From NCBI GenBank assembly GCA_030627285.1, contig DAOUSJ010000006.1:1-43332 (forward strand): a DNA stretch of 43,332 nucleotides, in the 5' to 3' direction. This document shows positions 27,766 through 36,147 of the stretch, in pieces (position 1 is the stretch's first letter; every line of letters begins with the position of its first letter). The position numbers and the translations under genes were made by a program. Under the pieces are notes generated by a model. The model made no database searches and had not been told where the DNA came from. It saw only the letters and a program-made list of their open reading frames with translations. Origin of the DNA: Methylococcaceae bacterium. GTDB lineage: Bacteria; Pseudomonadota; Gammaproteobacteria; Methylococcales; Methylomonadaceae.

Positions 27766-27794
27766 ATTCTAAGTAATATCCTACATTTATCCAA
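27766..27794 (-). promoter_or_regulatory. Sigma-70-type promoter for hemA
   Basis: On the minus strand, -35 TTGGAT (27794-27789), a 17-base spacer, and -10 TAGAAT (27771-27766), 36 bases before the hemA start. Confidence 0.5.
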
Positions 27795-27838
27795 ACAGAA
27801 TAAATCAGCTATCTGAATTAGGCTGTTTTCTGATAATC

Positions 27839-27844
27839 TATAAT
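27839..27844 (+). promoter_or_regulatory. Consensus -10 box for the TPR-lolB-ispE run
   Basis: A perfect TATAAT lies 26 bases before the GTG start of the TPR gene. No good -35 is seen at the usual spacing, so this is tentative. Confidence 0.35.
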
Positions 27845-27870
27845 AACTTTATAAGACTTAAGGATTTGTT

Positions 27871-29343
27871 GTGTTAGTTTTTAGACGAATGGCAATTGTG
27901 CTGTTTATTTTTGCCACTGCTTGTCAACATGTGAACCAGAAGCCTGAGTTAGCATTAAGCTTAGATTCTGCCACTGAGGTGGTGGAAAAAAAACCATTGA
28001 TTTTAACTGAAAGAACTAATTTTTCAGCTAACGATGCGTATATTTTTGCGTTATTTTTAACTGGTGAAATTGCTATTCAGCGTAAACAATTAGAAATAGC
28101 TTTAGAAGCGTATTTGCAAATTGCTGAATTAACTCAAGATGCTATGGTTGCGGAAAAAGCCACAAGATTAGGGGTGTATTTAAATGACCCTGAAACAACT
28201 GCGCAGGCGGCTTCAATTTGGTTGCGGCAAGATCCCAATAATATGATTGCGCGTGAAATTGGTTTGTCTGTGGCGTTAAATTTATATGATTCAGAAGCTT
28301 TGGTAGTTAATTTAAGCGCAGTGTTGCATGAAAATCCAGCTTTATTTGAAACTATTTTGTTTGAAATGCAAAAAAAGTTGAAAAATACCGATGATGTGGA
28401 ATTTATTTATGCTGGTTTAGATTCATTGGCTAAATTATATCCACAGCAGGCAATTATATTTTTATCTCAGAGTTTGTTGGCTGCGCGTTTGAATAAGATA
28501 GATTTAGCCCGTGAAAAAATTTCCATGGCGATAAAATTGCAGCCTCAATGGGAAAAAGCTTTGGAGCTTGAAACTGAATTATTATTGTATTCTGGTAAAT
28601 TGGCGTACAAGGAGAAAAAATTTACTGAGGCATTAGCTTGGTTTGATAAGATTTCGCTTGAAAAGCATCGTTTTAGTGCTGAAACTGCGGCAATTACCAC
28701 TTTAGAAGCGCAGAAAAAATTTCCTGAAGCAGCTGCACGTTTACAAAATTTATTGACTGAGTATCCAGAAAAAAAGCATGAAGTTTTGATTATGCAAGCT
28801 GAATCACATAATAATCAGGGTAATTATCAGCGGGCATTTGATGTTTTAAGTGAAATTCTTGTGCAAAATCCAGATGATAAAACTGCTTTATATTCAAGAG
28901 CTTTAACTGCTGAAAAATTGGATAATTTAATAGTTTTAGAAGCAGATTTGCAGAAAATTTTGGCGCAAGATCCAAATGATATTGGAGCTTTAAATGCTTT
29001 GGGTTATAGTTTGGCAGATAAAACTCAGCGTTATGAAGAAGCGGAAACTTATTTAAAACGTGCCTTGGTATTACAACCTGATGAGGCGGTAATTATTGAT
29101 AGTTATGGTTGGTTATTATTTAAACAGGGGAATTTAACCCAGTCTTTGGAATATTTGCAAACTGCTTATGATAAATTGGCTGAAAATGAAATTGTGGCGC
29201 ATTTAGCGGAAGTTTTATGGCATTTAAATCAGCAGCAAAAGGCTAAAGCTATGGTTTTACAGGCATTAAAAGATAGTCCTGAAGATGAATTTTTGTTGGA
29301 GTTTAAAAGCCGAATCTTGGATCAAGCTGTTGGGGTGCAATAA
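27871..29343 (+). CDS. Tetratricopeptide-repeat lipoprotein upstream of lolB
   Basis: The 490 residues begin with a hydrophobic signal and a lipobox-like IFATAC (Cys17), so it is probably a lipoprotein. The rest is alpha-helical TPR repeats, clear from about 250 onwards (for example DKTALYSRALTAEKLDN and PNDIGALNALGYSLADK). I chose the GTG at 27871 because aagga lies six bases before it; an ATG at 27889 would also keep the signal but has no such site. Its stop overlaps the lolB ATG by one base. Pseudomonas has the same gene before lolB. A scaffolding role in the envelope is likely; specific function unknown. Confidence 0.85.
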   Translation: MLVFRRMAIVLFIFATACQHVNQKPELALSLDSATEVVEKKPLILTERTNFSANDAYIFALFLTGEIAIQRKQLEIALEAYLQIAELTQDAMVAEKATRLGVYLNDPETTAQAASIWLRQDPNNMIAREIGLSVALNLYDSEALVVNLSAVLHENPALFETILFEMQKKLKNTDDVEFIYAGLDSLAKLYPQQAIIFLSQSLLAARLNKIDLAREKISMAIKLQPQWEKALELETELLLYSGKLAYKEKKFTEALAWFDKISLEKHRFSAETAAITTLEAQKKFPEAAARLQNLLTEYPEKKHEVLIMQAESHNNQGNYQRAFDVLSEILVQNPDDKTALYSRALTAEKLDNLIVLEADLQKILAQDPNDIGALNALGYSLADKTQRYEEAETYLKRALVLQPDEAVIIDSYGWLLFKQGNLTQSLEYLQTAYDKLAENEIVAHLAEVLWHLNQQQKAKAMVLQALKDSPEDEFLLEFKSRILDQAVGVQ

Positions 29344-29921
29344 TGAATTTATGGATGCGTGTAGTTATTGTCGGGAGTTTATTTTGGTTAGCTGCTTGTA
29401 GTAATGTTCCAGTTAAATCAGGTTCGGATTATAAGTTGGCGGAACGAGCTAGTTTGTATGCTTTGGAATATTGGTCTTTTGAAGGTCGGCTGGCATTATC
29501 TGATAGCGAAGAATCTTGGACAGCTTCAATTGAATGGCAACATTCTAAATTGCAAGATGCAATTAAACTTTCAGGCCCTTTAGGACAAGGTGCTGTGGTA
29601 ATTAGTTTGATGGCTGATGGTAGTGTGAATATTGATACTGGTGATGAAGAAATTCAGAGATCTGAAAATATTGACGAATTTATTCAGCAACAATTAGGCT
29701 TTTTTGTGCCAGTGCAAGCGTTGCGTTATTGGGTTCTGGGTTTAACTTCACCGAATGAGAATTTTGATTTAACCAAACATGGGTTTTCTCAATCGCAATG
29801 GGATATTAGTTATGCTCAAATGCAAAAAATAGCTAATATAGATCAATGGATGCCGAGGAAATTAACTGCTAAACAACAACAAACTAAATTAAAAATTATT
29901 ATTGATGATTGGATTTTATGA
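29343..29921 (+). CDS. lolB: Outer membrane lipoprotein receptor LolB
   Basis: LolB takes lipoproteins from periplasmic LolA and inserts them in the outer membrane, being a lipoprotein itself. The 192 residues have a signal peptide ending in the lipobox LAAC (Cys19), then a family-like start (YWSFEGRLALSDSEESWTAS) and LSGPLGQGAVVISL. The gene overlaps the TPR gene by one base and ispE by four (ATGA). Similarity among LolB proteins is low, so gene order carries weight here. Confidence 0.92.
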   Translation: MNLWMRVVIVGSLFWLAACSNVPVKSGSDYKLAERASLYALEYWSFEGRLALSDSEESWTASIEWQHSKLQDAIKLSGPLGQGAVVISLMADGSVNIDTGDEEIQRSENIDEFIQQQLGFFVPVQALRYWVLGLTSPNENFDLTKHGFSQSQWDISYAQMQKIANIDQWMPRKLTAKQQQTKLKIIIDDWIL

Positions 29922-30790
29922 TAGCAAATGATTCGAGTTTATGGGCGAAACAATGGCCTGCACCAGCAAAAATAAATCTAATGTTGCGGATTACTGGGCG
30001 ACGTGATGATGGTTATCATTTATTGCAAACAGTGTTTCAAATGACTGAATGGTGTGATTGGATTAAGTTTCAACCACTAGAGGCAGATGTAGTATGTTTA
30101 AAAACTACGATGTCAGCGGTGCTAGAAGCTGATAATTTAATTGTGCGAGCGGCTCAAATTTTAAAGAAAGCTGCTGCTTGTGCATATGGGGTTGAGATTG
30201 AAATTGAAAAGAATTTGCCCATGGGTGGTGGTTTAGGTGGTGGAAGTTCAAATGCAGCGACTACATTATTAGTTTTAAATAAACTTTGGCAACTTAATTT
30301 TTCTACGCAGCAACTAATGGATTTGGGTTTAGCTTTAGGTGCAGATGTGCCGGTGTTTATTTATGGTTATGCTACTTGGGCAGAAGGTGTGGGAGAGAAA
30401 TTTACTAAAATAACTATTCCAGAACAATGGCTTGTAATAATTCAACCTGATTGTCAGGTAAATACTGGAGAAATTTTTTCAGCAAAAAATTTGACACGTG
30501 CAAGTAAATCCATCAAAATGTCTGACTTTCTTGCAGGGCAACAGCAAAATGATTGTCTTGAGGTTGTATGTGAATTGTATCAACCTGTAGAAAAGGCATT
30601 ATTAGCAATGTCGGAATTTGCTAATGCAAAATTAACAGGGACAGGAGCATGTGTATTTGCTCAGTTTGATTCAAAGGTAAAAGCTGAACAGGCTTATGCA
30701 ACTTTGAAATCCAATGATTGGATTGTTTATTTAACCAAGGGAATTAACAAGTCACCGTTACTTGTTAAGCTGGAAGGCCTAAACGGCTAA
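29918..30790 (+). CDS. ispE: 4-diphosphocytidyl-2-C-methyl-D-erythritol kinase
   Basis: IspE is the ATP-dependent GHMP kinase of the MEP isoprenoid pathway, acting later than the dxr product in this same window. I chose the ATG at 29918, overlapping the lolB stop (ATGA), over a TTG nine bases upstream; this gives 290 residues. Motifs are [10 protein letters not shown] (Lys18), [12 protein letters not shown] at 103-114 for ATP binding, GADVP (Asp143) and [10 protein letters not shown]. lolB-ispE-tRNA-Gln-prs is the usual order in Pseudomonas and enteric bacteria. Confidence 0.96.
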   Translation: MIANDSSLWAKQWPAPAKINLMLRITGRRDDGYHLLQTVFQMTEWCDWIKFQPLEADVVCLKTTMSAVLEADNLIVRAAQILKKAAACAYGVEIEIEKNLPMGGGLGGGSSNAATTLLVLNKLWQLNFSTQQLMDLGLALGADVPVFIYGYATWAEGVGEKFTKITIPEQWLVIIQPDCQVNTGEIFSAKNLTRASKSIKMSDFLAGQQQNDCLEVVCELYQPVEKALLAMSEFANAKLTGTGACVFAQFDSKVKAEQAYATLKSNDWIVYLTKGINKSPLLVKLEGLNG

Positions 30791-30800
30791 CTCGATTTAT

Positions 30801-30875
30801 TGGGCTGTCGCCAAGCGGTAAGGCACGGGGTTTTGATCTCCGCATGCCCAGGTTCGAATCCTGGCAGCCCAGCCA
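30801..30875 (+). tRNA. tRNA-Gln (anticodon TTG)
   Basis: A complete cloverleaf is visible: acceptor TGGGCTG / CAGCCCA, anticodon loop TTTTGAT at 30831-30837 with TTG at 30833-30835, T arm CCAGG TTCGAAT CCTGG, and an encoded CCA end. It lies between ispE and prs on the same strand, 10 bases after ispE, so it may be processed from their transcript. Confidence 0.97.
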
Positions 30876-30915
30876 TCATTTCTCTACAATATTATCTATT
30901 TTTAGGAGTGTTCGA

Positions 30916-31869
30916 ATGAGAGACGCCTCTCTAATGGTGTTTTCAGGGAATGCTAATCTAGCATTATCACAAGGTATTGCCAAAGAATTAAATCTTCCAC
31001 TAGGAAATGCAACCGTAAATCGGTTCAGTGATGGTGAAGTTGCAGTTGAAATTGGTGAAAATGTTAGAGACAAAGATGTTTTTGTTATTCAACCTACTTG
31101 TTCACCGAGTAATGAAAACCTAATGGAATTATTAATGATGATTGATGCCATAAAACGTGCATCAGCATCTAGAATTACCGCAGTCATGCCATATTATGGT
31201 TATGCGCGCCAAGATAGGCGTACACGTTCTGCTAGGGTTCCAATTGGAGCCAAATTAGTTGCCAATTTAATTACTGAAGCCGGTGCGAGTCGAGTCTTAA
31301 CAGTAGATTTGCACGCAGATCAAATTCAGGGTTTTTTTAATATTCCTATGGATAATGTGTATGCATCACCAATTTTATTGTGTGATATTTGGCGACAAAA
31401 ATATCAAGATATAATGGTAGTATCGCCTGATGTTGGTGGAGTTGTGCGTGCGCGTGCCTTGGCTAAACGTCTGGATGATGCCGATTTAGCAATTATTGAT
31501 AAACGTCGCCCTAAAGCTAATGTATCCGAAGTAATGCATATTATTGGTGATGTAGCTGGACGTACTTGTATCATGATTGATGATTTGGTTGATACTGCTG
31601 GCACTTTATGTAATGCAGCTGAAGCTTTGAAAAGACGTGGAGCTGTTAAAGTAGTTGCCTATTGTACGCATGCAGTCTTATCAGGACGTGCTTTAGAAAA
31701 TATTAGAGATTCGGTTTTGGATGAGTTAATTGTAACTGATACCATACCTTTAAGACATGAACTAGTCACATTGGGTAAAATTAGGCAATTAGGTATTGCC
31801 GACATGCTAGCTGAAACAATTCGGCGCATTGCCTCAGGTGAATCAGTCAGTTCTATGTATGTCGATTAA
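30916..31869 (+). CDS. prs: Ribose-phosphate pyrophosphokinase
   Basis: Prs makes PRPP from ribose 5-phosphate and ATP, feeding purine, pyrimidine, histidine, tryptophan (see trpD here) and NAD synthesis. The ATG at 30916 has aggag seven bases upstream and gives 317 residues, near the E. coli length of 315; the frame extends further upstream only because it reads through tRNA-Gln. Conserved parts include [45 protein letters not shown] and the PRPP-binding loop [12 protein letters not shown]. Confidence 0.97.
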   Translation: MRDASLMVFSGNANLALSQGIAKELNLPLGNATVNRFSDGEVAVEIGENVRDKDVFVIQPTCSPSNENLMELLMMIDAIKRASASRITAVMPYYGYARQDRRTRSARVPIGAKLVANLITEAGASRVLTVDLHADQIQGFFNIPMDNVYASPILLCDIWRQKYQDIMVVSPDVGGVVRARALAKRLDDADLAIIDKRRPKANVSEVMHIIGDVAGRTCIMIDDLVDTAGTLCNAAEALKRRGAVKVVAYCTHAVLSGRALENIRDSVLDELIVTDTIPLRHELVTLGKIRQLGIADMLAETIRRIASGESVSSMYVD

Positions 31870-31907
31870 TAATAAATACTGTATTAAACCCAAGCTTTGG
31901 AGGAAAA

Positions 31908-32540
31908 ATGTCTAACGTATTTGAATTTGTGGCAACTAGCCGTGAAAAAACTGGTAAAGGTGCAGCAAGAGCTGTGCGTCGACAAGGTGAAATCCCTGCA
32001 ATAATATATGGTGGCAAGGCAGCTCCAGCTATGTTTAATTTAAATCACAATGATGTCAATAAGCATTTACAGCATGAAGCGGTATATTCGCATATATTGG
32101 AAGTTGTGATTAATGGTAATTCTGAAAAAGCTATTTTAAAAGCTATTCAGCGTCATCCTGCAAGACCACAAATTTTACATATGGACTTTTTACGGGTTAA
32201 CGAATCTGAAAAATTAAAAGTGCATGTACCATTACATTTTAAGAATGAAGCAATTTCAGAAGGTGTTAAAAAAGGCGGCATTGCAACTCATGCCCGCGTA
32301 GAAGTTGAAGTAATTTGTTTTCCATCTGCTTTGCCTGAATATCTAGAGATTGATTTACAGCATTTAGATTTGGGTGATTCGGTACATTTATCTGAAATTT
32401 TATTACCAGATGGTGTTGAAATTCTTGAATTAAGCCATGGTAGTGAACATGATACTGCAGTGGTTTCAATTATAGCTTCAAGAGTTGCTAAAGATGAAGA
32501 TGATGATAATGAAGAAGAAGTTGTTGTTGCAGCTGAATAA
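31908..32540 (+). CDS. rplY: 50S ribosomal protein L25 (general stress protein Ctc form)
   Basis: L25 binds 5S rRNA. The 210 residues form the long Ctc/TL5 type: an N-terminal 5S-binding domain (about 1-95, including ARAVRRQGEIPAIIYGG and RHPARPQILHMDFLRV) plus a beta-rich C-terminal domain, ending in an acidic tail. E. coli has only the short form, while Pseudomonas has the long one. A strong Shine-Dalgarno sequence (ggagg) precedes the ATG. pth follows after 5 bases. Confidence 0.96.
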   Translation: MSNVFEFVATSREKTGKGAARAVRRQGEIPAIIYGGKAAPAMFNLNHNDVNKHLQHEAVYSHILEVVINGNSEKAILKAIQRHPARPQILHMDFLRVNESEKLKVHVPLHFKNEAISEGVKKGGIATHARVEVEVICFPSALPEYLEIDLQHLDLGDSVHLSEILLPDGVEILELSHGSEHDTAVVSIIASRVAKDEDDDNEEEVVVAAE

Positions 32541-32545
32541 GAAAC

Positions 32546-33115
32546 ATGCTTAAACTATTGGTTGGTCTAGGGAATCCAGGTCAGCAATACGCACAAACCC
32601 GACATAATGTTGGGTTTTTGTTTTTAGAACATTTGGTGACTGAATTTGGCGGTACTTGGACTAAAGAATCCAAGTTTCAAGCTTGGGTAGCTGGTTGTTA
32701 TATAGGCTCTAATAAAATCCTGTTATTAAAACCTGATACCTTTATGAATCGTAGTGGGCAGGCAGTAGGTAAATTAGCCCGTTATTACAAATTAGCACCA
32801 GAAGAAATTTTAGTGATTCATGACGAACTAGATTTTGATGCTGGAATAGTTAAATTAAAATCCAGTGGCGGACATGCGGGACACAATGGTTTAAGAGATA
32901 TTATTGCGCATTTAAGTTCCAAAAACTTTTATAGATTACGTATCGGTATTGGACATCCAAATGTCGGTAAAATAGTTGCTGATTATGTGTTATCAAATTT
33001 TTCTAAGCTTGAAGTTAGTTTAATCATAGAAGTTTTTTATCAGATTGATGCAATTTTAGAGCCACTAATTGCTGGTAATGTGGACACTGCTATGCAAAAT
33101 TTACATACTAAATAA
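32546..33115 (+). CDS. pth: Peptidyl-tRNA hydrolase
   Basis: Pth frees tRNA from prematurely released peptidyl-tRNA. The 189 residues begin MLKLLVGLGNPGQQYAQTRHNVG with the catalytic His20; PDTFMNRSGQAV and VIHDELDFDAG supply the other active-site residues, and GGHAGHNGLRDI is conserved. It ends the prs-rplY-pth run. The tRNA operon promoter begins 8 bases after its stop. Confidence 0.97.
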   Translation: MLKLLVGLGNPGQQYAQTRHNVGFLFLEHLVTEFGGTWTKESKFQAWVAGCYIGSNKILLLKPDTFMNRSGQAVGKLARYYKLAPEEILVIHDELDFDAGIVKLKSSGGHAGHNGLRDIIAHLSSKNFYRLRIGIGHPNVGKIVADYVLSNFSKLEVSLIIEVFYQIDAILEPLIAGNVDTAMQNLHTK

Positions 33116-33122
33116 AAAATTC

Positions 33123-33151
33123 TTGACGAATGCAGATTTTTTTAGCATAAT
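33123..33151 (+). promoter_or_regulatory. Strong promoter for the tRNA-Tyr-Gly-Thr operon
   Basis: TTGACG at 33123-33128 and CATAAT at 33146-33151 with a 17-base spacer; both boxes match consensus at five of six positions. tRNA-Tyr begins 13 bases after the -10. Confidence 0.8.
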
Positions 33152-33163
33152 AACCAGCTGTTT

Positions 33164-33248
33164 GGAGGGGTTCCCGAGCGGCCAAAGGGATCAGACTGTA
33201 AATCTGACGGCTCAGCCTTCGGAGGTTCGAATCCTCCCCCCTCCACCA
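33164..33248 (+). tRNA. tRNA-Tyr (anticodon GTA)
   Basis: A class II tRNA: acceptor GGAGGGG / CCCCTCC, anticodon stem TCAGA / TCTGA with loop CTGTAAA (GTA at 33198-33200), a long variable arm (CGGCTCAGCCTTC), T arm GGAGG TTCGAAT CCTCC, and an encoded ACCA end. Confidence 0.97.
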
Positions 33249-33268
33249 TATCTTTTTAAGAATCTTTT

Positions 33269-33342
33269 GCGGGTGTAGTTCAGTGGTAGAACTCCAGCCT
33301 TCCAAGCTGATTATGTGGGTTCGATTCCCATCACCCGCTCCA
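33269..33342 (+). tRNA. tRNA-Gly (anticodon TCC)
   Basis: Acceptor GCGGGTG / CACCCGC, D stem GTTC / GAAC, anticodon loop CTTCCAA with TCC at 33301-33303, T arm around TTCGATT, and an encoded TCCA end. The first anticodon-stem pair is a C-A mismatch (CCAGC / GCTGA), where E. coli has a U-A pair. Confidence 0.95.
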
Positions 33343-33359
33343 AGTTCATTCCAAAATAA

Positions 33360-33413
<54 letters not shown>

Positions 33414-33435
<22 letters not shown>

Positions 33436-34064
33436 ATATTTAATTTCAAATATCTACGCAAATCTTTCGGTTCATCCAAATCCCATTGAGTTTCTAAAGT
33501 ATATACTTTTGTTTTAGCTGTTTGTAGCCTATTTTTAGTTATAGCAAAAACTTGATTGCTGCTCCAAGGCATATTTGTATCCACAAACACTTCTTTAACT
33601 AATCTAGACATACCAATTAGAATATAGCCACCATCTTCAGTTGGAGCTAAAACCACCTCATGCTTATGTTGCAACGCTAAAATTGCAGATTCAAAATTTG
33701 CGCTAGTCAAAGATACACAATCACAACCAACTAATAAAACTTGCGTATATTTTTGCAAGCCAAACTTTATGGCAGCTTCCATGCGCGCGCCCAAAGCTGC
33801 TGGGTTTAATTGCGAATGTAAACTTACGCCAAATTGTTGTTGCAGGGTTTGAAAAAAAATATGTTTTGGGTTCGGGCTACACCATAATTGAATTGGGCAT
33901 AAATTCGCTGCATATAATAATTTCAGCAAGTTGGTAGTTAATTCTATATGTAATTCCGCAGCTTCGGTTGCAGTTAAAGTTGGAATTAAGCGAGTTTTTA
34001 CCGTGCCTGCAATTGGTGCTTTGCAAAATACTTGGATGACAGCTTCAGGGAATATATAACTCAT
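33414..34064 (-). CDS. TIGR04282-type glycosyltransferase / DUF2064 nucleotidyltransferase-like protein
   Basis: The 216 residues have the GT-A-like landmarks of the TIGR04282 (DUF2064) family: KAPIAGTVKTRL at the N-terminus, GCDCVSL (acidic metal-binding position) in the centre, PTEDGGYILIG and WDLDEPKDLRRY near the end. Some members are called rSAM/selenodomain-associated transferases or are linked to arsenosugar synthesis; function here is unknown. The reading frame ends inside tRNA-Thr on the opposite strand, so the last seven or eight codons (about GAHNRI) are antisense tRNA. It overlaps the upstream gene by four bases (ATGA). Confidence 0.82.
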
Positions 34065-34861
34065 TTAGGTGGTTTAGTGCTAAGTTTTTTAAATGGCAAA
34101 ATTAATGACTGCAAAAAATTTATTTGCTGGGGTTGTCTAAATTGTTCCAAGCCACAATTCATCGTAGTTTGTGGTTGTGATGGCTGGGCAGTATAAGTTT
34201 TAAAGATTCGATCCCAGATTGAAATTGAAAAACCATAATTACTATCAGTTTCTGATTTTATAGTTGAATGATGAATTCTGTGCATATCAGGTGTAACTAT
34301 TACTCTGCGTAAAATTTTATCTAATTTCGGTGCTAAATAAATGTTACTGTGATTAAAGGTTGCGGCGGCATTTAAAATAATTTCAAAAGTTAATACTGCC
34401 AATGGGTCAGCTCCTAAAGCTATAATCCATAAAGTTTTATATAACATTGAAAGCTTGATTTCTATAGGATGAAACCTAATTGCAGTAGTCGCATCCATAT
34501 CTAAATCGGTGTGATGTACTTTATGCAAATTCCATAGTATTTTCCATTTATGTGAAATAATATGCTGTAAATAAATTGCAAAATCCAAACTGAGTAAACT
34601 TAGCGTGAATACCAACCAGATTGGCAGATTAATTAAATTCAAGATGCCATAGCCTTGAATTTGAGTTTCAATAGCCACTAAAAATGCTAAACCACCCAAG
34701 CTGAAGCGCATAATTACCGCATTTAAAACTGCTAAACTTATGTTAACTCGCCAACGTAATAAGCGTGGTAAACTTAATTTACGTCTGGGAAATAAACTTT
34801 CCCAGCTCAACATAATTCCAAAAACTCCAAGTGCAATGCTTAAACGCAGTATTATTTCCAT
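34061..34861 (-). CDS. Sterol desaturase / fatty acid hydroxylase superfamily protein
   Basis: This di-iron membrane enzyme family hydroxylates or desaturates lipids. The 266 residues have several membrane helices and the full His set: HIISH at 100-104, HKVHH at 113-117, His171 and HRIHH at 194-198. It is translationally coupled to the following glycosyltransferase-like gene (ATGA), suggesting a shared role in a modified lipid or glycolipid, though this is only inferred. The substrate cannot be told from sequence. Confidence 0.88.
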   Translation of the reverse strand: MEIILRLSIALGVFGIMLSWESLFPRRKLSLPRLLRWRVNISLAVLNAVIMRFSLGGLAFLVAIETQIQGYGILNLINLPIWLVFTLSLLSLDFAIYLQHIISHKWKILWNLHKVHHTDLDMDATTAIRFHPIEIKLSMLYKTLWIIALGADPLAVLTFEIILNAAATFNHSNIYLAPKLDKILRRVIVTPDMHRIHHSTIKSETDSNYGFSISIWDRIFKTYTAQPSQPQTTMNCGLEQFRQPQQINFLQSLILPFKKLSTKPPK

Positions 34862-34943
34862 AGTTAACCGTTAATTAATGTGCTTTTCAAACAGATAATT
34901 TACAATACTTAGGTTATTTTTTCACGTCAAACTATATTTTTGT

Positions 34944-35963
34944 ATGAATATTAATCAAGCTTTAGCTACTGTTTTACAACCGCAGTCATTAACTCGTGCG
35001 CAAATGCGCGCAGTAATGTTACAAATTATGACTGGCAAAACCACCGATGCACAAATGGCAGGATTTTTAATTGCCTTGCGTTGTAAAGGTGAAAGTATAG
35101 AAGAATTAACTGCTGCAGCTGAAGTAATGCGGGAATTAGCTATACCAGTAAATATTCAAGGCGAACATGTTATTGATACTTGCGGCACTGGTGGCGATGG
35201 CGCGAATACCTTTAATATTTCTACTACTTGCGCGTTTGTAGTCGCGGCTGCTGGAGCTAAAGTAGCAAAACATGGAAATCGTTCGGTCTCTAGTGCTTCT
35301 GGTAGTGCGGATGTGTTGGAAGCCGCTGGAATTAATTTAAATTTAACTGCCATCCAAGTGGAAGCTTGTGTAGAAGCAATTGGAGTTGGGTTTTTATTTG
35401 CTCCCAAACATCATAGCGCAATGAAGCACGCAATTGGGGTGCGCAAAGAAATGGCAGTGCGTACTATGTTCAATGTTTTAGGACCTTTATCTAATCCAGC
35501 AGAGGCTAAAAATCAATTAATTGGCGTATTTGCTGCAAATTTAACTGCTACCTTAGCGCGAGTATTAAAAAATTTAGGCAGTGAACATGTATTAATTGTG
35601 CATGCTGATGATGGTTTAGATGAAATTAGTATTGCTACAGAAACTTCAATTGCCGAATTGCATCAGGGGCTGATTCAGCAGTATAAAATTAAACCCGAAG
35701 ATTTCGGGATTCAAAGAAGTAGTTTAGCTAGTTTGGCTGTGCATGATGCAAAATCTAGTTTGGAATGTTTACTTTCAGTATTAGACAATCAAGCCGGTGC
35801 AGCTAAAGATATTGTAGTTTTAAACGCAGGTGCAGCTATTTATACGGCCAATTTAACTACTTCTTTAGCCGCAGGAGTTGAATTGGCACAGACTGTAATT
35901 GCTAATGGTGCAGCTAAAGCAAAATTCACTGCTTTAAGAGAATTTTCTAATAAGGTAGATTAA
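34944..35963 (+). CDS. trpD: Anthranilate phosphoribosyltransferase
   Basis: TrpD joins anthranilate to PRPP in tryptophan biosynthesis. The 339 residues carry the PRPP-binding GTGGDG at 81-86 (TCGTGGDGANTFNIS), KHGNRSVSS at 109-117, and the MKHAIGVRKEMAVRTMFNVLGPL region typical of the enzyme. It stands alone: no trpE, trpG or trpC is adjacent, and neighbours on both sides have other roles. No attenuator-like Trp leader is seen in the short upstream gap. Confidence 0.96.
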   Translation: MNINQALATVLQPQSLTRAQMRAVMLQIMTGKTTDAQMAGFLIALRCKGESIEELTAAAEVMRELAIPVNIQGEHVIDTCGTGGDGANTFNISTTCAFVVAAAGAKVAKHGNRSVSSASGSADVLEAAGINLNLTAIQVEACVEAIGVGFLFAPKHHSAMKHAIGVRKEMAVRTMFNVLGPLSNPAEAKNQLIGVFAANLTATLARVLKNLGSEHVLIVHADDGLDEISIATETSIAELHQGLIQQYKIKPEDFGIQRSSLASLAVHDAKSSLECLLSVLDNQAGAAKDIVVLNAGAAIYTANLTTSLAAGVELAQTVIANGAAKAKFTALREFSNKVD

Positions 35964-36101
35964 TTATTATGTAGATACTGATTTATTTGCACTGAAAAAT
36001 ATGCAACAAGCAAGTTAAAATGCAGATAAATTAATATTTACGCGGTAGGTTTAGATTGTTTTTTGGATCAAAAATATTTTATTAAAGAATTAAATTTAAT
36101 G

Positions 36102-36122
36102 TAATGTTATAATATTACATTA
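36102..36122 (+). promoter_or_regulatory. Zur operator (zinc box) upstream of the ZnuD-like receptor
   Basis: A 21-base palindrome with nine of ten pairs intact; its core AATGTTATAATATTACATT differs at one base from the gammaproteobacterial Zur box AATGTTATAATATAACATT. A consensus -10 (TATAAT at 36109-36114) lies inside it, so bound Zur would block the promoter. A further half-site-like ATTACATT follows at 36124-36131. The gene starts 26 bases downstream and Zur is encoded next to it. Confidence 0.8.
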
Positions 36123-36147
36123 TATTACATTTATTTATAAACTTTTG

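Noticed and set aside
30844-30915. Upstream extension of prs
   Set aside because: The extension is encoded by the 3' half of tRNA-Gln; the ATG at 30916 has a good Shine-Dalgarno sequence and fits family length.
32266-32469. Open frame antisense to rplY
   Set aside because: Shadow of a ribosomal protein gene with no supporting features.
33069-33278. Open frame running across pth and tRNA-Tyr
   Set aside because: It consists of the end of pth in another frame plus the tRNA and its promoter.
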